64,000 nt of DNA from an uncultured Cellvibrionales bacterium (GCA_913020115.1 CAJWBQ010000019.1:27803-91802), one strand, 5' to 3'; shown: positions 8,497 through 18,608, numbered from the stretch's first letter. Notes: generated from the letters alone by a model not told the origin. Made by a program: numbers and translations.

Positions 8497-10134
8497 ATGA
8501 AATATTTATGCCTTGCTCTAACCTGTCTTGTATTTTTGATTGCATGCTCAGAAGGCGAAAATTTGCAAACCTCAGAAATACGCTTTCGCAATAACATGAA
8601 AACATTGGCCTCCGACGAGTTTGAAGGCCGTAAACCCGCTACCCGAGGCGGTAAAAAAACGACCCAATATATCGAAGCACAATTTAAGCTTGCAGGCTTA
8701 CAACCCGGTAACGGTAAAAGTTTCCAACAAGCCGTAGATCTGGTCGAAATCAATACAGAATTTTCCGACATTTCCGTAGCACAAGCCGAACGCAGCATGC
8801 CGATCACTCACGGCAACGAACTAGTTTCATATTCTCGAAGACCTATTTCGAATATCTCAGTTGATCGCTCCAATATAGTTTTTGTAGGTTACGGCGTCGT
8901 TGCCCCGGAATATGATTGGAACGACTACCAAGGAATAGACGTGAAAGGAAAAACTGTCATTATGCTCAGTAATGACCCAGGATATCTGTCGCCCACTAAA
9001 GAGCACTTCCTGGGGAAAGGAATCACCTACTATGCGAAAGACAGCTATAAATACGAGGAAGCCGAGCGTCAAGGAGCCAAAGCGGCCTTTATCATTCACG
9101 ACCCACGTCTTATGTCGAGCGACTGGCCAAGCCACGTTCAAGAACATAACAAAAAACGCTCAATATTAGCTGCAACGCGTGCCGGAGACCTTGCGGTTCA
9201 AGGTTACATTTCCGCCAAATATACTTCTGAACTCATGGCAATCAGCGGATGGGACTACGCGCGGGAAACCCAACACGCACTTAATTCAACCTACATACCA
9301 AAATTCCTAGACGCGTCAATCAGCATCAAACTAAAGTCGTCACTCAAGCACTCAACATCGCACAATATAGTTGGATTGATACCCGGCAAGGAAAGTCCCG
9401 ATGAAACCATTATCTATCTGGCCCACTGGGACCATCTAGGCAAAGACGATAATTTGAAAGGCGACAAAATATACAATGGTGCGCGAGACAATGCCGCGGG
9501 TATTGCCAGCATAATTGAATTGGCCCACCTTTTTAAGGCCACCAATAACCTTAAGCGATCAGTGGTCATTATGGCCGTTAGCGCAGAAGAGAGCGGTTTA
9601 TTGGGTTCATACCATTATGTACAAAACCCATTGTTTCCTCTAGCCAAAACCGTGGGCGCGATTAACCTCGACATGATGAACCTCAACGGTGAGACGTCCG
9701 ACGTGTTGGTTCACGGTATAAACAACTCTCCTTTAATGGACGCCGCTATCAAAGAAGCTATCGAAAATAAGCAGGGGCGCACAGCCACCCCTTTTGGTCG
9801 GCTGGAAGCAGGCATCGCCTACCGTAACGACGGGTTTAGTTTTAATCGTTCGGGCATTCCTACCATCGGTTTAGCCAGCGGCAGCAATCATATTGTTAAA
9901 GGCCAGGAGTGGATGGACGCACAGGCGGATGATTATTTTCAGAATCGATACCACCAGGTAAAAGATGAATACTCCGAAAACTTTGATGTATCCGGAGCCT
10001 TGCTTGATATTAAGTCGCTGTATCTAATTGGTATAGAACTAAGCAAAAGCAAGAAATTTGCTCAATGGTATGACGGTAAGGAATTCAAATATTTACGTGA
10101 TGACCAATTGGAGATTTTTGATACGAACAATTAG
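8497..10134 (+). CDS. M28-family zinc peptidase, lipoprotein
   Basis: A 545-residue predicted lipoprotein. The N-terminus has a short signal ending in a lipobox (VFLIAC), so the mature protein should be lipidated on Cys and face the periplasm. An inserted protease-associated segment follows (about 120-270), then the M28 catalytic domain with the metal and catalytic residues: AHWDHLG (His), NGARDNAAG (Asp), SAEESGLLGS (Glu-Glu), INLDMMN (Asp), and a late His in HQVKDEY. This order is the classical di-zinc aminopeptidase set. ATG at 8497 was preferred over TTG at 8491. It is followed on the same strand by an exported amidohydrolase, so both may process peptides or peptide-like compounds in the envelope. 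Confidence 0.92.
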   Translation: MKYLCLALTCLVFLIACSEGENLQTSEIRFRNNMKTLASDEFEGRKPATRGGKKTTQYIEAQFKLAGLQPGNGKSFQQAVDLVEINTEFSDISVAQAERSMPITHGNELVSYSRRPISNISVDRSNIVFVGYGVVAPEYDWNDYQGIDVKGKTVIMLSNDPGYLSPTKEHFLGKGITYYAKDSYKYEEAERQGAKAAFIIHDPRLMSSDWPSHVQEHNKKRSILAATRAGDLAVQGYISAKYTSELMAISGWDYARETQHALNSTYIPKFLDASISIKLKSSLKHSTSHNIVGLIPGKESPDETIIYLAHWDHLGKDDNLKGDKIYNGARDNAAGIASIIELAHLFKATNNLKRSVVIMAVSAEESGLLGSYHYVQNPLFPLAKTVGAINLDMMNLNGETSDVLVHGINNSPLMDAAIKEAIENKQGRTATPFGRLEAGIAYRNDGFSFNRSGIPTIGLASGSNHIVKGQEWMDAQADDYFQNRYHQVKDEYSENFDVSGALLDIKSLYLIGIELSKSKKFAQWYDGKEFKYLRDDQLEIFDTNN

Positions 10135-10333
10135 AAAAATTTTCGATATCAGCCAATTACGCAACTGAACTAAATTTCTTGCATCTTGAGCAGACCAACG
10201 GCGAGGTACAGACAAAGATTTAGTGAGGCGGAATTGTTTTTACTATTTCTTGAATCCAGCGCTTAGAACATGGCAGTCTGGGAGAAAACCTATATCTCCC
10301 AGAGATTCCCTATCATATTTTAAGGACGTCACG

Positions 10334-11647
10334 ATGAACCTACTATCCAGCACTGGCATTTTACTTTTAACCATCGTTTTAACACCATTCGCTGACGCCT
10401 CAGACCGCCTCGAAAAAGAACAAATCACCATTATTCACGCCGGCACGCTGCTTGCCATACCGGGCGAACCGGCGCGAAATCAGCAAAGCCTGGTGATTGA
10501 AAATGGTAAAATATTAGCGATAGTCGACGGCTTTGCTTCAAGCAAAGATTACCAGAGTGGCGCCGACGTAGAAATTAAAGATTTAAGCGATAAATTCGTT
10601 ATGCCCGGAATGATGGACATGCATGTTCACCTAACTATGGGCGAGAATACAGAATATGAAGAAGCCAATAAGACGAGCGACGCTGATTTCGCAATGATTG
10701 CTGTGGAAAATGCCAACAAGACCTTAATGGCAGGCATTACAACAATACGCGATTTGTCGGCATTAAGCGGCGAGGCAATAATGGCCGTACGTGACGCAAT
10801 CAACCGAAACACAATACCGGGGCCTCGCATCATTGCCGCTGGCAAAGCTATTTCAGCTACGGCCGGGCATGCCGATCATTTTGGCGTTAGAGAAGATTAC
10901 GCCAAACTCTATCTCTCCTCAGCCGTATGTGATGGTGCAGATGATTGCCGCAGAGCCGTGAGAAGCCAGTATAAACTGGGGGCTGAGGTGATTAAAATTA
11001 TGGCCACCGGAGGCGGCGCCGACAAAAATGGCAAAAAAAACTCCCCCGCCGAGATGTTTGACGATGAACTAATCGCGATCGTAGACGCCGCACACCGACT
11101 CGGCCTAAAAGTGACCGCGCACGCCCATGGAACCGATGGTATTAACGCCGCGTTATCAGCTGGTGTAGACTCCGTAGAGCACTCAAGTTTTCTAAATAAC
11201 AAATCTATTAAACTCTTTAAGAAAACTGGCGCTCACATAGTTCCTACAGCTTCGTTAAGCAAATTTTTCCAGGAACATCCAACAATTCCCGATTTTGTAA
11301 AGCAAAGCTTACAAGGCAAAGCTGTAGAAGTGGATGCTCTATTGGCCAAAGCCTATAAAAAGGGCGTTACCATTTCTATGGGAAGTGATGCAGGTATTTC
11401 GAAGCACGGCTACAACGCACAAGAGCTCGTTGCTTACGTTGCCATTGGCATGACACCCATGGCAGCCATTCAAACCGCCACTATCAATACCGCGTCCTTA
11501 CTCGGAATGTCCGATACCCTGGGCACGCTTGAAGTAGGAAAAAACGCAGACATAATTGCCATGGATACGAGTCCCCTAAACAACATAAAAGCCGTCACCA
11601 AGGTTAGCTTCGTTATGCGCAATGGCATAAGCTATAAACATCAGTAA
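10334..11647 (+). CDS. Exported amidohydrolase-family metalloenzyme
   Basis: A 437-residue amidohydrolase-superfamily protein with a Sec signal peptide (MNLLSSTGILLLTIVLTPFA). Metal ligands are complete: H97/H99 in MDMHVHL, K221 in VIKIMATGG (the carboxylated lysine), H263/H265 in TAHAHG, H283 in SVEHSS and an Asp in SMGSDAG. It resembles the group acting on dipeptide-like substrates (Xaa-Pro or Xaa-Arg dipeptidases and organophosphate hydrolases). The start is the ATG at 10334, with AAGGA seven bases upstream; the open frame runs back to 10223 without a better start. It follows the M28 peptidase with a 199-bp gap. The substrate is inferred only at family level. Confidence 0.92.
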   Translation: MNLLSSTGILLLTIVLTPFADASDRLEKEQITIIHAGTLLAIPGEPARNQQSLVIENGKILAIVDGFASSKDYQSGADVEIKDLSDKFVMPGMMDMHVHLTMGENTEYEEANKTSDADFAMIAVENANKTLMAGITTIRDLSALSGEAIMAVRDAINRNTIPGPRIIAAGKAISATAGHADHFGVREDYAKLYLSSAVCDGADDCRRAVRSQYKLGAEVIKIMATGGGADKNGKKNSPAEMFDDELIAIVDAAHRLGLKVTAHAHGTDGINAALSAGVDSVEHSSFLNNKSIKLFKKTGAHIVPTASLSKFFQEHPTIPDFVKQSLQGKAVEVDALLAKAYKKGVTISMGSDAGISKHGYNAQELVAYVAIGMTPMAAIQTATINTASLLGMSDTLGTLEVGKNADIIAMDTSPLNNIKAVTKVSFVMRNGISYKHQ

Positions 11648-11688
11648 CAACAAATTTGGTAATTCCACCACCTAACAGGACAGAAAAA

Positions 11689-12450
11689 ATGCCCACAAAC
11701 CCCAGCAACGATCCAAAAATTAAGGCGATGAAAGGCGTCAACCTTTTTCACTACAGCCAATCTAATTGCGCCATGCGTATTCGCATAGCCCTAGAGGAGA
11801 AAGGGATACCATGGACCAGTCAATACATCAATCTGGACACCCAAGACAACCTAACGGATGAATACTTTAAAATTCATCCACACGGCCTTGTGCCCGCCAT
11901 TGTTCACGACGGCGTAATTGTCTATGAGTCGTCTGATATTTTGCGTTACCTAGAAGAAAAGTTTCCAGAGCCCTCTTTGATTCCTGCAAAAGATTCAGAG
12001 CGGGAAGAGATGGAAGAATGGCTGGAAATGACTCGAGATTTACACGTTAAAGTTATCAAAGTGTGGGTTTATGGCAAGGAACGTTATCGTTCCAAAACTA
12101 AAGAAAGCATGGGCGCCTATGTGAAGAAACAACCCAATCAGGAGCTTATCGACTTCCACAAGATGACTCTGCAAGATGGCCATATACCACAAAATAAAAT
12201 TGACGAAGCCGACAGAAGGCTACACGAGTTATTCGCCAGAATTGAATCCAACCTAGGAAAGCATAAGTGGATCGTGAGCGACACCATGACTCTCGCTGAT
12301 ATCGCATGGATCCCCAATTATACATTGCTTAACTACAATAATTTCCCTTTTGATCAATATCCACGAGCATTAAACTGGATCGAAAGATTCACCAGTCGCC
12401 CAAGCTATGAAAAGGGCGTTACGCAGTGGTTTGACTACGTTCCTGCCTAA
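11689..12450 (+). CDS. Glutathione S-transferase family protein
   Basis: A 253-residue cytosolic GST-fold protein. The N-terminal thioredoxin-like domain includes YSQSNCAMRIRIALEEKGI, where a Ser or Cys could serve as the catalytic residue. HPHGLVPAIVHDG has the cis-Pro loop, and VYESSDILRYLEEKFP has the conserved Glu-Ser pair that binds the gamma-glutamyl group. The C-terminal all-helical domain ends with the ADIAWIP capping-box region. The segment around 100-160 is longer and more charged than in small GSTs. The start is ATG at 11689, with AGGA eight bases upstream. It lies 41 bp after the amidohydrolase and is probably co-transcribed. The electrophilic substrate is unknown. Confidence 0.9.
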   Translation: MPTNPSNDPKIKAMKGVNLFHYSQSNCAMRIRIALEEKGIPWTSQYINLDTQDNLTDEYFKIHPHGLVPAIVHDGVIVYESSDILRYLEEKFPEPSLIPAKDSEREEMEEWLEMTRDLHVKVIKVWVYGKERYRSKTKESMGAYVKKQPNQELIDFHKMTLQDGHIPQNKIDEADRRLHELFARIESNLGKHKWIVSDTMTLADIAWIPNYTLLNYNNFPFDQYPRALNWIERFTSRPSYEKGVTQWFDYVPA

Positions 12451-12677
12451 CTCCAACAATAGTATCGGTGTGTTAATTAGAATACACCGGTGCTTTGCTC
12501 CCATATCTAAGCTCTATATTCCAGTGACTTCCTACGTTTAGTACCAAATAAAATCGACTCTTTCCGCAATCCGATTAGCCCCAAAATTGTAATTCTCGGG
12601 AATCCTACCTTTCCCATTCCTAAAAAAAACCTCTACTCAAGCAATTTTCTGCTTAAACGGAATTCATTATTTCAGGC

Positions 12678-12710
12678 AAAAAAAACCCGCCGTATGTCGG
12701 CGGGCTTTTA
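12678..12710 (-). terminator. Rho-independent terminator of TonB receptor gene
   Basis: CCCGCCG (12686-12692) and CGGCGGG (12698-12704) form a perfect 7-bp stem with a 5-nt loop. On the minus strand the stem is followed by eight T residues. It lies 21 bp beyond the receptor stop codon. A shorter T-run on the other side could also stop plus-strand transcription from the GST gene. Confidence 0.9.
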
Positions 12711-12730
12711 GGTACTATTACTAATATAAA

Positions 12731-15157
12731 CTACATAGCGTAGTTAACAGTAAAGCCAATCGTGCGAGGTGCACTCGGTGTAACACGGTCATTCTGTTGG
12801 AAGTTATTGTAGACAGTTAGATCTGCAACTCTATTTTCCACGTTGCGGATATAGAGTGCGGAACTCCAGTTTTCATTGTGTACAAAGCCTGCCCGGATGT
12901 TGATCAGCTCATAGCTTCGGCTTGGCGTATTACGCGATTCCGAGTAGTTATTATTTCTAACCTGTGACTGAAATTGTACATCGGCACGAACGAATGCCTG
13001 AGTATCACCAATGGTGAAATCATACATCGCAAATGCTGAGCCACTATAATCTGGAGAACCTAGTAACGATTGACCTTTTTGGCCGGCAACTTCGCCGTCT
13101 TCTGCAATCGCGACTACATCAGCACCCACCTCATCAACCAAGTCTTTAGTAAGCTCAGCGTTAATATCAGCATAATTAAGGCCCAACGTTAAGTTGTCAC
13201 CGGCCATATACAACAATTCAATTTCATAACCGTCAATCTCGGCAACCGTGCCCTTAGCGTTAACCAGCCCGCCAAATTGACTAGTGACATTGACACCTGT
13301 TTGAAGGTCATCCCAACTAATCAGGTATGCGGCAGCATTGAGTTGAAGTCGACCATCTAACCAAGAAGTTTTGGTACCAATTTCAAAGTTACCCGTTCTA
13401 TCTGAACCATAGAATGTTGGGATGTTAGGCACTACCTTGTAGTTAACACCTGCCGAACGGAAGCCTTGAGAATAATTACCGTAAACCATCACATCGTCAT
13501 TGATTCTCCAGGCCAAATTAGCCTTATAAACGCTGTCACTTTCACCTTCACTTTCGTCGGTATGACCTATCGGGCCACCAATATCTTCATTACGGAGGAA
13601 CGGTACTATTAAGTCTCCAACAATCTCCTGATCGGTTTTAAAGTATCGACCACCGACGGTTAGTTCAAGGCTATCGGTGATATCCCAATACACTTCCGCA
13701 AACAAGGCATCTTGAGTAGTGGTGTAAGTAGAATTGCGATCGAGCATCAAAGTGGCGGGGTCATGAATAGCTTCACCCGTCAATGGATCAGCGGACCATA
13801 CTCGACTAGAGTCTAGAATTTGTTCCCGTTCTTGATGGAAGAAACCAGCAAGGTAGTTAACCGCCCCTGTAGACTTTGACGCAACTCGTGCTTCAAAGTT
13901 GAACGCTTTTTGGGTTTGTGCTTGTTGTAACAGCACTAAGCCCGTAGGAGAAATAACTGTTGCTGCGTCAGAAAACTGCATAAACGGAGGAATTGGTGGC
14001 ACAGTTGGAGCTTCTGCAGTGCCGCCAAAGGGCGCACCCGGCGTACAAGGACCCGTACGTATACATTCACCTGTAGTCTGGAAGCGCTTATGCAACATCC
14101 AAGGCGTGGACGAGTCCATGTTGAGTTCTTGATCGCGATCTATGATAGAGGTAGCGACTGTCACCTTGCCCCAGTCTTGATCAGAGTCCAGCGTTAGCGC
14201 AAAGGTATTGCCCTCTTCCCAGTATGGTTCTTGTACCGGAGTATTACTTTTTAGCTCACCAGCTTTTTCCTTGGAAAAACCCCTACCTAGGAACGTACCA
14301 TCGGCGGCGTACATAAAGGGAGGCCCAACATTTTCTGACCAGTCATATGGAGTGTGGCTGGTACGGCCGTTAGATTCAATTTCCTGGAAGAAGTACTGAC
14401 CGAGCAAAGTCGTGTTCTCAGAAAGATTCCAAGTTAAGGCTAAACGCAAGCTAGTGCGTTCGTTGGAGTTAATGTTTTCTTCGTCTAAAACAATGTTATC
14501 AATGAAACCACCGCTGTCAGAGAATCCTGCAGTGGCACGGAAAGCCAGCACGTCTTCAATTAGAACAGTGTTAAACAATGATTTAACATTCCAGCTGTTG
14601 TCTCCACCTTGGTACTGCGAAGCGCCAGTTTCAATCTCAAATTCATCTTCGCCAAAATGAGGCTTGTTGGTAACGTAACGAACAACACCGGCTACCGAGT
14701 TTGCGCCGTATTGTGTTCCCTGCGGGCCACGTAAAACTTCAACTTGCTGAATATCGTAAAGATCGAAATCAGGTGTATTACTACCGGCGCGGCGTGAACT
14801 ATCGCCGCCGCCAACCTGAGGAATGTTGTCCAGGATAACGGCTACAGTTGATTCGCCTTCTGCATTAATACCACGAACCAAATAAGTTTTTTGACCAGGG
14901 CCCGCGTCAACGGTGTCCAAAGCAGGAATTGCTCGAGTAAGATCTTCTACTGCGACAGCGCCCATACGGCTGAGCGTATCTTGGTCAATAGCCGTAATAC
15001 TTGTCGGGATATCTTGCAGTGCGATTGCACCTCTCTTAGTAGAGGTCACGACAATCTCTTCAATCACAGAATCATCATATTGAGCAAAGGCACCGATAGA
15101 CGTTGCCGACAGAGCAATCGTAGAGCTGATCACCGTACTGAGAATTTTCTTGTTCAT
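12731..15157 (-). CDS. TonB-dependent outer-membrane receptor
   Basis: An 808-residue receptor with a signal peptide (MNKKILSTVISSTIALSATS to FAQ) and a TonB-box-like segment IEEIVVTSTKRG directly after it. The plug domain contains QDIPTSITAIDQD, YLVRGINAEG and VEVLRGPQGTQYGANSVAG, and a 22-strand-type barrel follows. This is the family common in sphingomonads and marine gammaproteobacteria that import diverse organic ligands. ATG at 15157 was chosen because it has AAGGAAGG seven bases upstream and gives a normal signal peptide. It lies 41 bp downstream of the exported decarboxylase-like gene on the same strand, so the two form an operon closed by the terminator at 12678. The ligand is unknown. 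Confidence 0.93.
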   Translation of the reverse strand: MNKKILSTVISSTIALSATSIGAFAQYDDSVIEEIVVTSTKRGAIALQDIPTSITAIDQDTLSRMGAVAVEDLTRAIPALDTVDAGPGQKTYLVRGINAEGESTVAVILDNIPQVGGGDSSRRAGSNTPDFDLYDIQQVEVLRGPQGTQYGANSVAGVVRYVTNKPHFGEDEFEIETGASQYQGGDNSWNVKSLFNTVLIEDVLAFRATAGFSDSGGFIDNIVLDEENINSNERTSLRLALTWNLSENTTLLGQYFFQEIESNGRTSHTPYDWSENVGPPFMYAADGTFLGRGFSKEKAGELKSNTPVQEPYWEEGNTFALTLDSDQDWGKVTVATSIIDRDQELNMDSSTPWMLHKRFQTTGECIRTGPCTPGAPFGGTAEAPTVPPIPPFMQFSDAATVISPTGLVLLQQAQTQKAFNFEARVASKSTGAVNYLAGFFHQEREQILDSSRVWSADPLTGEAIHDPATLMLDRNSTYTTTQDALFAEVYWDITDSLELTVGGRYFKTDQEIVGDLIVPFLRNEDIGGPIGHTDESEGESDSVYKANLAWRINDDVMVYGNYSQGFRSAGVNYKVVPNIPTFYGSDRTGNFEIGTKTSWLDGRLQLNAAAYLISWDDLQTGVNVTSQFGGLVNAKGTVAEIDGYEIELLYMAGDNLTLGLNYADINAELTKDLVDEVGADVVAIAEDGEVAGQKGQSLLGSPDYSGSAFAMYDFTIGDTQAFVRADVQFQSQVRNNNYSESRNTPSRSYELINIRAGFVHNENWSSALYIRNVENRVADLTVYNNFQQNDRVTPSAPRTIGFTVNYAM

Positions 15158-15198
15158 ATTGACCTTCCTTTTCTGATTATAATTTTTATCACTAACGA

Positions 15199-16380
15199 TC
15201 AATGTTTCTTATTGCTAAGAGCACCAATACGCGAGCCTTGAGCTACAGTTAACTCTTCAAATTTACCGGGTTCAAAGACCAGAATAACGAGCGATCCGCC
15301 GTATTCAAAGTGGCCCACACGCTCACCCTTTTTGATTTCTACCGGAGTATCATCTGAACTGATATTTTTGTACGGTTCTTCAAATACTACGGAGCCAATG
15401 GTAGATAAGCCAACTGGCACCATGCCTACGTAACCATATTCTTCTGTTTCATAAATATAATAACCGCGCTGAAAATTAGTCACATTATCAATCATCGCTG
15501 GACCAGGAACACCACCGTAAAGCACACCGTCCACCTTCTCTTGCGACTCAACTATTTTTCCGTTAACAGGTGCGTGATAATGGTGATAATCCGTTGGTGT
15601 TAGGATACACCTAAGACCAGTGCCGCCAATAAATTTTTCGGCATATTTTGAGTTGTTTAACATCTCGGTAACTTTCAGACGCTGCCCAACCTTTGTGTTA
15701 ATTAGGGTGTCGTCTGTTATGGTTGTTGACAACATCTCAATGAAACAGTCAGCGGGTGATGACACAACAGAATCATCTTCTGGACGGTTAACAACACGAG
15801 GTTCCTTTAATGTCCTTACAAAGAAGTCGTTAAAAGAAGTAAAACCGCCATCAGGTATAACAAAATCGTCAATGTGGATGCGAGGATCATTCATCCAATG
15901 GTCTACGCGCTTCTTTGACTTAGGGCTTGTCATAGTAACACGACGTACGTTGGACATGTGTTTGGTCCAAGTTCGGCCAGGTTCTTGTTGAACAAACTCT
16001 TCGCCGTACTTATTACTGTCAATAAGCTGTTGAAATTCACGAATGAAGGCAAGGCCATTATCGGTAGTTGGAAGAAACTTGGTCCAGCGATCTATAAACT
16101 TGTATAGATCTTTAATGTCCTTACCCTGCCAAGGATTAGCGTCACCATTCGGTAAGGGATGAATGTTAGCAAACATGTTATCAATTAGTGTGTGGAATTC
16201 ATTGTCGTTTTTGTACAACCACTCTAGTGACTTAGCCGCATCCTGATTGTGCTTGATGTTTAGCACAGGATTGTCTTCTGGAGCATTGGCGGCTTCAGCC
16301 ACCATGCCTGCAAACATCAGAGCGCTGCTGGTTAGAAGCCCGCACAACGCACGCTTTTTGAAAGAAAGTTTATGAGCCAT
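15199..16380 (-). CDS. Exported phosphatidylserine decarboxylase-like proenzyme
   Basis: A 393-residue member of the pyruvoyl-dependent phosphatidylserine decarboxylase family. It has a Sec signal peptide (residues 1 to about 30, ending MVAEA) followed by an extra N-terminal region of the type seen in fungal and bacterial PSD-like amino-acid decarboxylases (positions about 40-170, with SFNDFFVRTL). The PSD core shows SPADC with the acidic residue and DYHHYHAPVNG with the catalytic His. The self-cleavage motif is GGSL, with S363 as the residue that would become pyruvoyl, instead of the LGST of lipid-acting enzymes. A soluble exported form and the N-terminal extension argue for a small amino acid or a non-membrane substrate; this is inference. 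It is co-transcribed with a TonB receptor. Confidence 0.85.
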   Translation of the reverse strand: MAHKLSFKKRALCGLLTSSALMFAGMVAEAANAPEDNPVLNIKHNQDAAKSLEWLYKNDNEFHTLIDNMFANIHPLPNGDANPWQGKDIKDLYKFIDRWTKFLPTTDNGLAFIREFQQLIDSNKYGEEFVQQEPGRTWTKHMSNVRRVTMTSPKSKKRVDHWMNDPRIHIDDFVIPDGGFTSFNDFFVRTLKEPRVVNRPEDDSVVSSPADCFIEMLSTTITDDTLINTKVGQRLKVTEMLNNSKYAEKFIGGTGLRCILTPTDYHHYHAPVNGKIVESQEKVDGVLYGGVPGPAMIDNVTNFQRGYYIYETEEYGYVGMVPVGLSTIGSVVFEEPYKNISSDDTPVEIKKGERVGHFEYGGSLVILVFEPGKFEELTVAQGSRIGALSNKKH

Positions 16381-16656
16381 TCAATTATCCTCGATGTATT
16401 ATTAGCCGCTAATCGAAACACTTCGCTAGCAAAGTGATTCTATTAAAAATTATTTTTGAGATTTGACGCGACCTAAGTCCATTGTTCGCGAATTACTTAA
16501 CATGTTAATGAATATTAAAATCTTGTCAACTTCCTGCCGACCTAGGAGCAAATTTATTCCACGCTATGGAAACAATATTTCAAAAAAAGACTTAAGAAAA
16601 ATTAAACGCCGAAAAATCCAAAATTAAAAGCGATTTTAATTGGCGCAACAACCCTA

Positions 16657-17730
16657 TCAATTAAATTCAAGATGGGCGCTTGCGCTCTCCGGATCACATT
16701 TGAATTCGGCGTATTTTCTATCGTCAGTTAAATCGTAAACTCCATACACTTTTACTGGCTCGGTGAGATAGACTGGATCAGTAACCGTAAATGAGAAAAT
16801 CATTCGCATACCCCCAGTAAAACTTCCGTTAGCTAAGGTATAACGTTCTATCAAAGTCTTTTCGGTACTGGAATCAATACCAGTTTCAAGCCCCCAACGT
16901 ACCGCTGCAAAACCGTCTGTAGTGACAAGTAGAGAACCATCTTCTTCGAACACGCCGGTTGAAAAACCAACTGAGTTTTCCTTATACGCAATAGGTTTAT
17001 CTCTACCGTCCAACCAAATAGTTCTATTTTGTTCACTGGGAGTAGCTTCAGATATAATTTCAATACGGTCATCGTATCTTGTCCATTTCCGGTCATAGAG
17101 ATAATTAATCATCCGGGGCGCGCCCGCCTCTATGCATTCAAATATTGGATCGCTGTCTATATCAAAAGCTTCGACAAGTTTTTGACCTTTACTGGTCAGC
17201 GGCCAGTTTTGGGGCGGCTCTGAGCCCAGTAACTTAATTTCATCGAGGATTAATGTGTACGACCAATTACCACTAAAGTCTTTCGACCCTGAACGGCCAA
17301 ATTCACTTTCTGGTTCAGCGCTTTCTTCGCCGGAGGCCCGCTCCTCTTCTGCTTTCTTGGGCAACTCAGTTCCGTCTGATTTAATTACCTTGTTTAATAA
17401 CCCAGACTGCTTATTGGCTGGCCGCTCGCCGTTTTTACTATTAGGGTAAACAACAAAGGTTACTACATCCCCAATTTTTAATGAGGACTCGAACCAGCCA
17501 TACTGCTCATAATTTCCGGGAGTTTGACCATCCATCGACCAAGTTTCGCTTGCACCGCGATTGTTAACCGATTCCACCACGTAGCGAACATGTGGATTTC
17601 TCCACTTAACCTTAGTTATTTTTCCTTTTACTTCTACCTGCCTATCTAACTGGAAATATGTTCTTGAATGGTGCGCTACGGCCGTACTAGCCATTAAAGC
17701 AATACATAAAAAAGTTAAGATAATACGCAT
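16657..17730 (-). CDS. DUF6152-family exported protein, copy 1
   Basis: A 357-residue exported protein of unknown function, the first of four paralogues here. The signal peptide (19 residues, ending TAVA) is followed at once by HHSR, so the predicted mature chain starts His-His-Ser. Domain 1 (about 20-125) carries the DUF6152 pattern VKGKITKVKWRNPHVRYVVE, GWFESSLKIGD and SGLLNKV, and looks like a small beta-barrel. Domain 2 (about 150-357) starts at DFSGNWSY, contains WTRYDDR and TIWLDGR, and ends CDPESASAHLEFN. Copies at 26603 and 27854 share this whole layout. It lies downstream of a cytochrome b561 gene on the same strand (200-bp gap). The function is not known; periplasmic metal or ligand binding is conjecture. 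Confidence 0.85.
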   Translation of the reverse strand: MRIILTFLCIALMASTAVAHHSRTYFQLDRQVEVKGKITKVKWRNPHVRYVVESVNNRGASETWSMDGQTPGNYEQYGWFESSLKIGDVVTFVVYPNSKNGERPANKQSGLLNKVIKSDGTELPKKAEEERASGEESAEPESEFGRSGSKDFSGNWSYTLILDEIKLLGSEPPQNWPLTSKGQKLVEAFDIDSDPIFECIEAGAPRMINYLYDRKWTRYDDRIEIISEATPSEQNRTIWLDGRDKPIAYKENSVGFSTGVFEEDGSLLVTTDGFAAVRWGLETGIDSSTEKTLIERYTLANGSFTGGMRMIFSFTVTDPVYLTEPVKVYGVYDLTDDRKYAEFKCDPESASAHLEFN

Positions 17731-17930
17731 AGTTTGCCCATTTTTATTTAAGACTTAGCTCAGCCACTATTATTTGATTCGCAACAGCGAAGAAAAAGGT
17801 TCTTTAAACTATAATTTATACACCCGCACCATTCGAGTAACTATATCTTTACTATTGTATTTCGCATTATGGAAAGCCTTTATAACCCCATTAGTTAAGC
17901 TAACTACCGCTATCTGGTTAGTCTGTGTAA

Positions 17931-18479
17931 CTATTTGCTTTTTGCCGCTATCAGCATGCTAATGAACGTATCATCATCATTGAACATTAAATGTTTAAAT
18001 GCGCCTGCGATATGAACAAGAGTCAAAATTACCACAGCGTTTGCAAAAAATTTATGGGTGTCCACTGCAATGAGATTTAGAGTTAACATTGGTGGTATTG
18101 GGCTTGGAATGCTAATCACTTCAAATATTTCGATTGATAGGCCCGCGGTCCATAACATCATTGGTCCAGAAATCACCATCATTGATATCGAAAATAGTAA
18201 AAGATAGTGCATACCTTTTGCCAGCTGGTGCGTAAAATTCGATTGACCGTCTAGCCTTGGGTGTGATGATTTTATCCGCCACACAATTCTTGCGACGATA
18301 AGAAGCCATGCAGAAGCAGCGATAGAAATATGGTAGTCACGCAACTCAGACGACTCTAGCGTGGATACGCCTTGCATCCAATCCCCTATAGCCCAAAGCG
18401 TTACAATTACCGCAGCGCCTATCCAGTGAAGCACGATAGAGAGCCAGCCATACCCGCTATTTGTATCAGCCCAGCGCAT
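17931..18479 (-). CDS. Cytochrome b561-family membrane protein
   Basis: A 182-residue b-type cytochrome with four hydrophobic helices. Candidate haem ligands are H18 in VLHW, H50 in DYHIS, H142 in DTHKFF and H156 in LVHIAGAFKH, the same spacing as the copy at 6245. The N-terminal GYGWLSIVLHWIGA is typical of the family. Instead of pairing with yceI, this copy precedes a DUF6152 gene on the same strand and is divergent from a pair of DUF6644-like membrane proteins. Electron exchange between quinone and a periplasmic DUF6152 protein is a possible role, but it rests on proximity alone. Confidence 0.88.
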   Translation of the reverse strand: MRWADTNSGYGWLSIVLHWIGAAVIVTLWAIGDWMQGVSTLESSELRDYHISIAASAWLLIVARIVWRIKSSHPRLDGQSNFTHQLAKGMHYLLLFSISMMVISGPMMLWTAGLSIEIFEVISIPSPIPPMLTLNLIAVDTHKFFANAVVILTLVHIAGAFKHLMFNDDDTFISMLIAAKSK

Positions 18480-18608
18480 CAGTCTCCCTCAATTTTCGTG
18501 GTTGGCGGTTCTCAGTATTTATAAGATAATTTTTACTTATTGTATTAGCGAAGACTAAAACGAAATATTTCCCCTGGCTATGACGGGGGTGCTAATAACG
18601 TTCGCTAA

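Noticed and set aside
12466..12489. CGGTGT/ACACCG inverted repeat after the GST gene as a terminator
   Set aside because: Only six pairs, a 12-nt loop and no T-tract.
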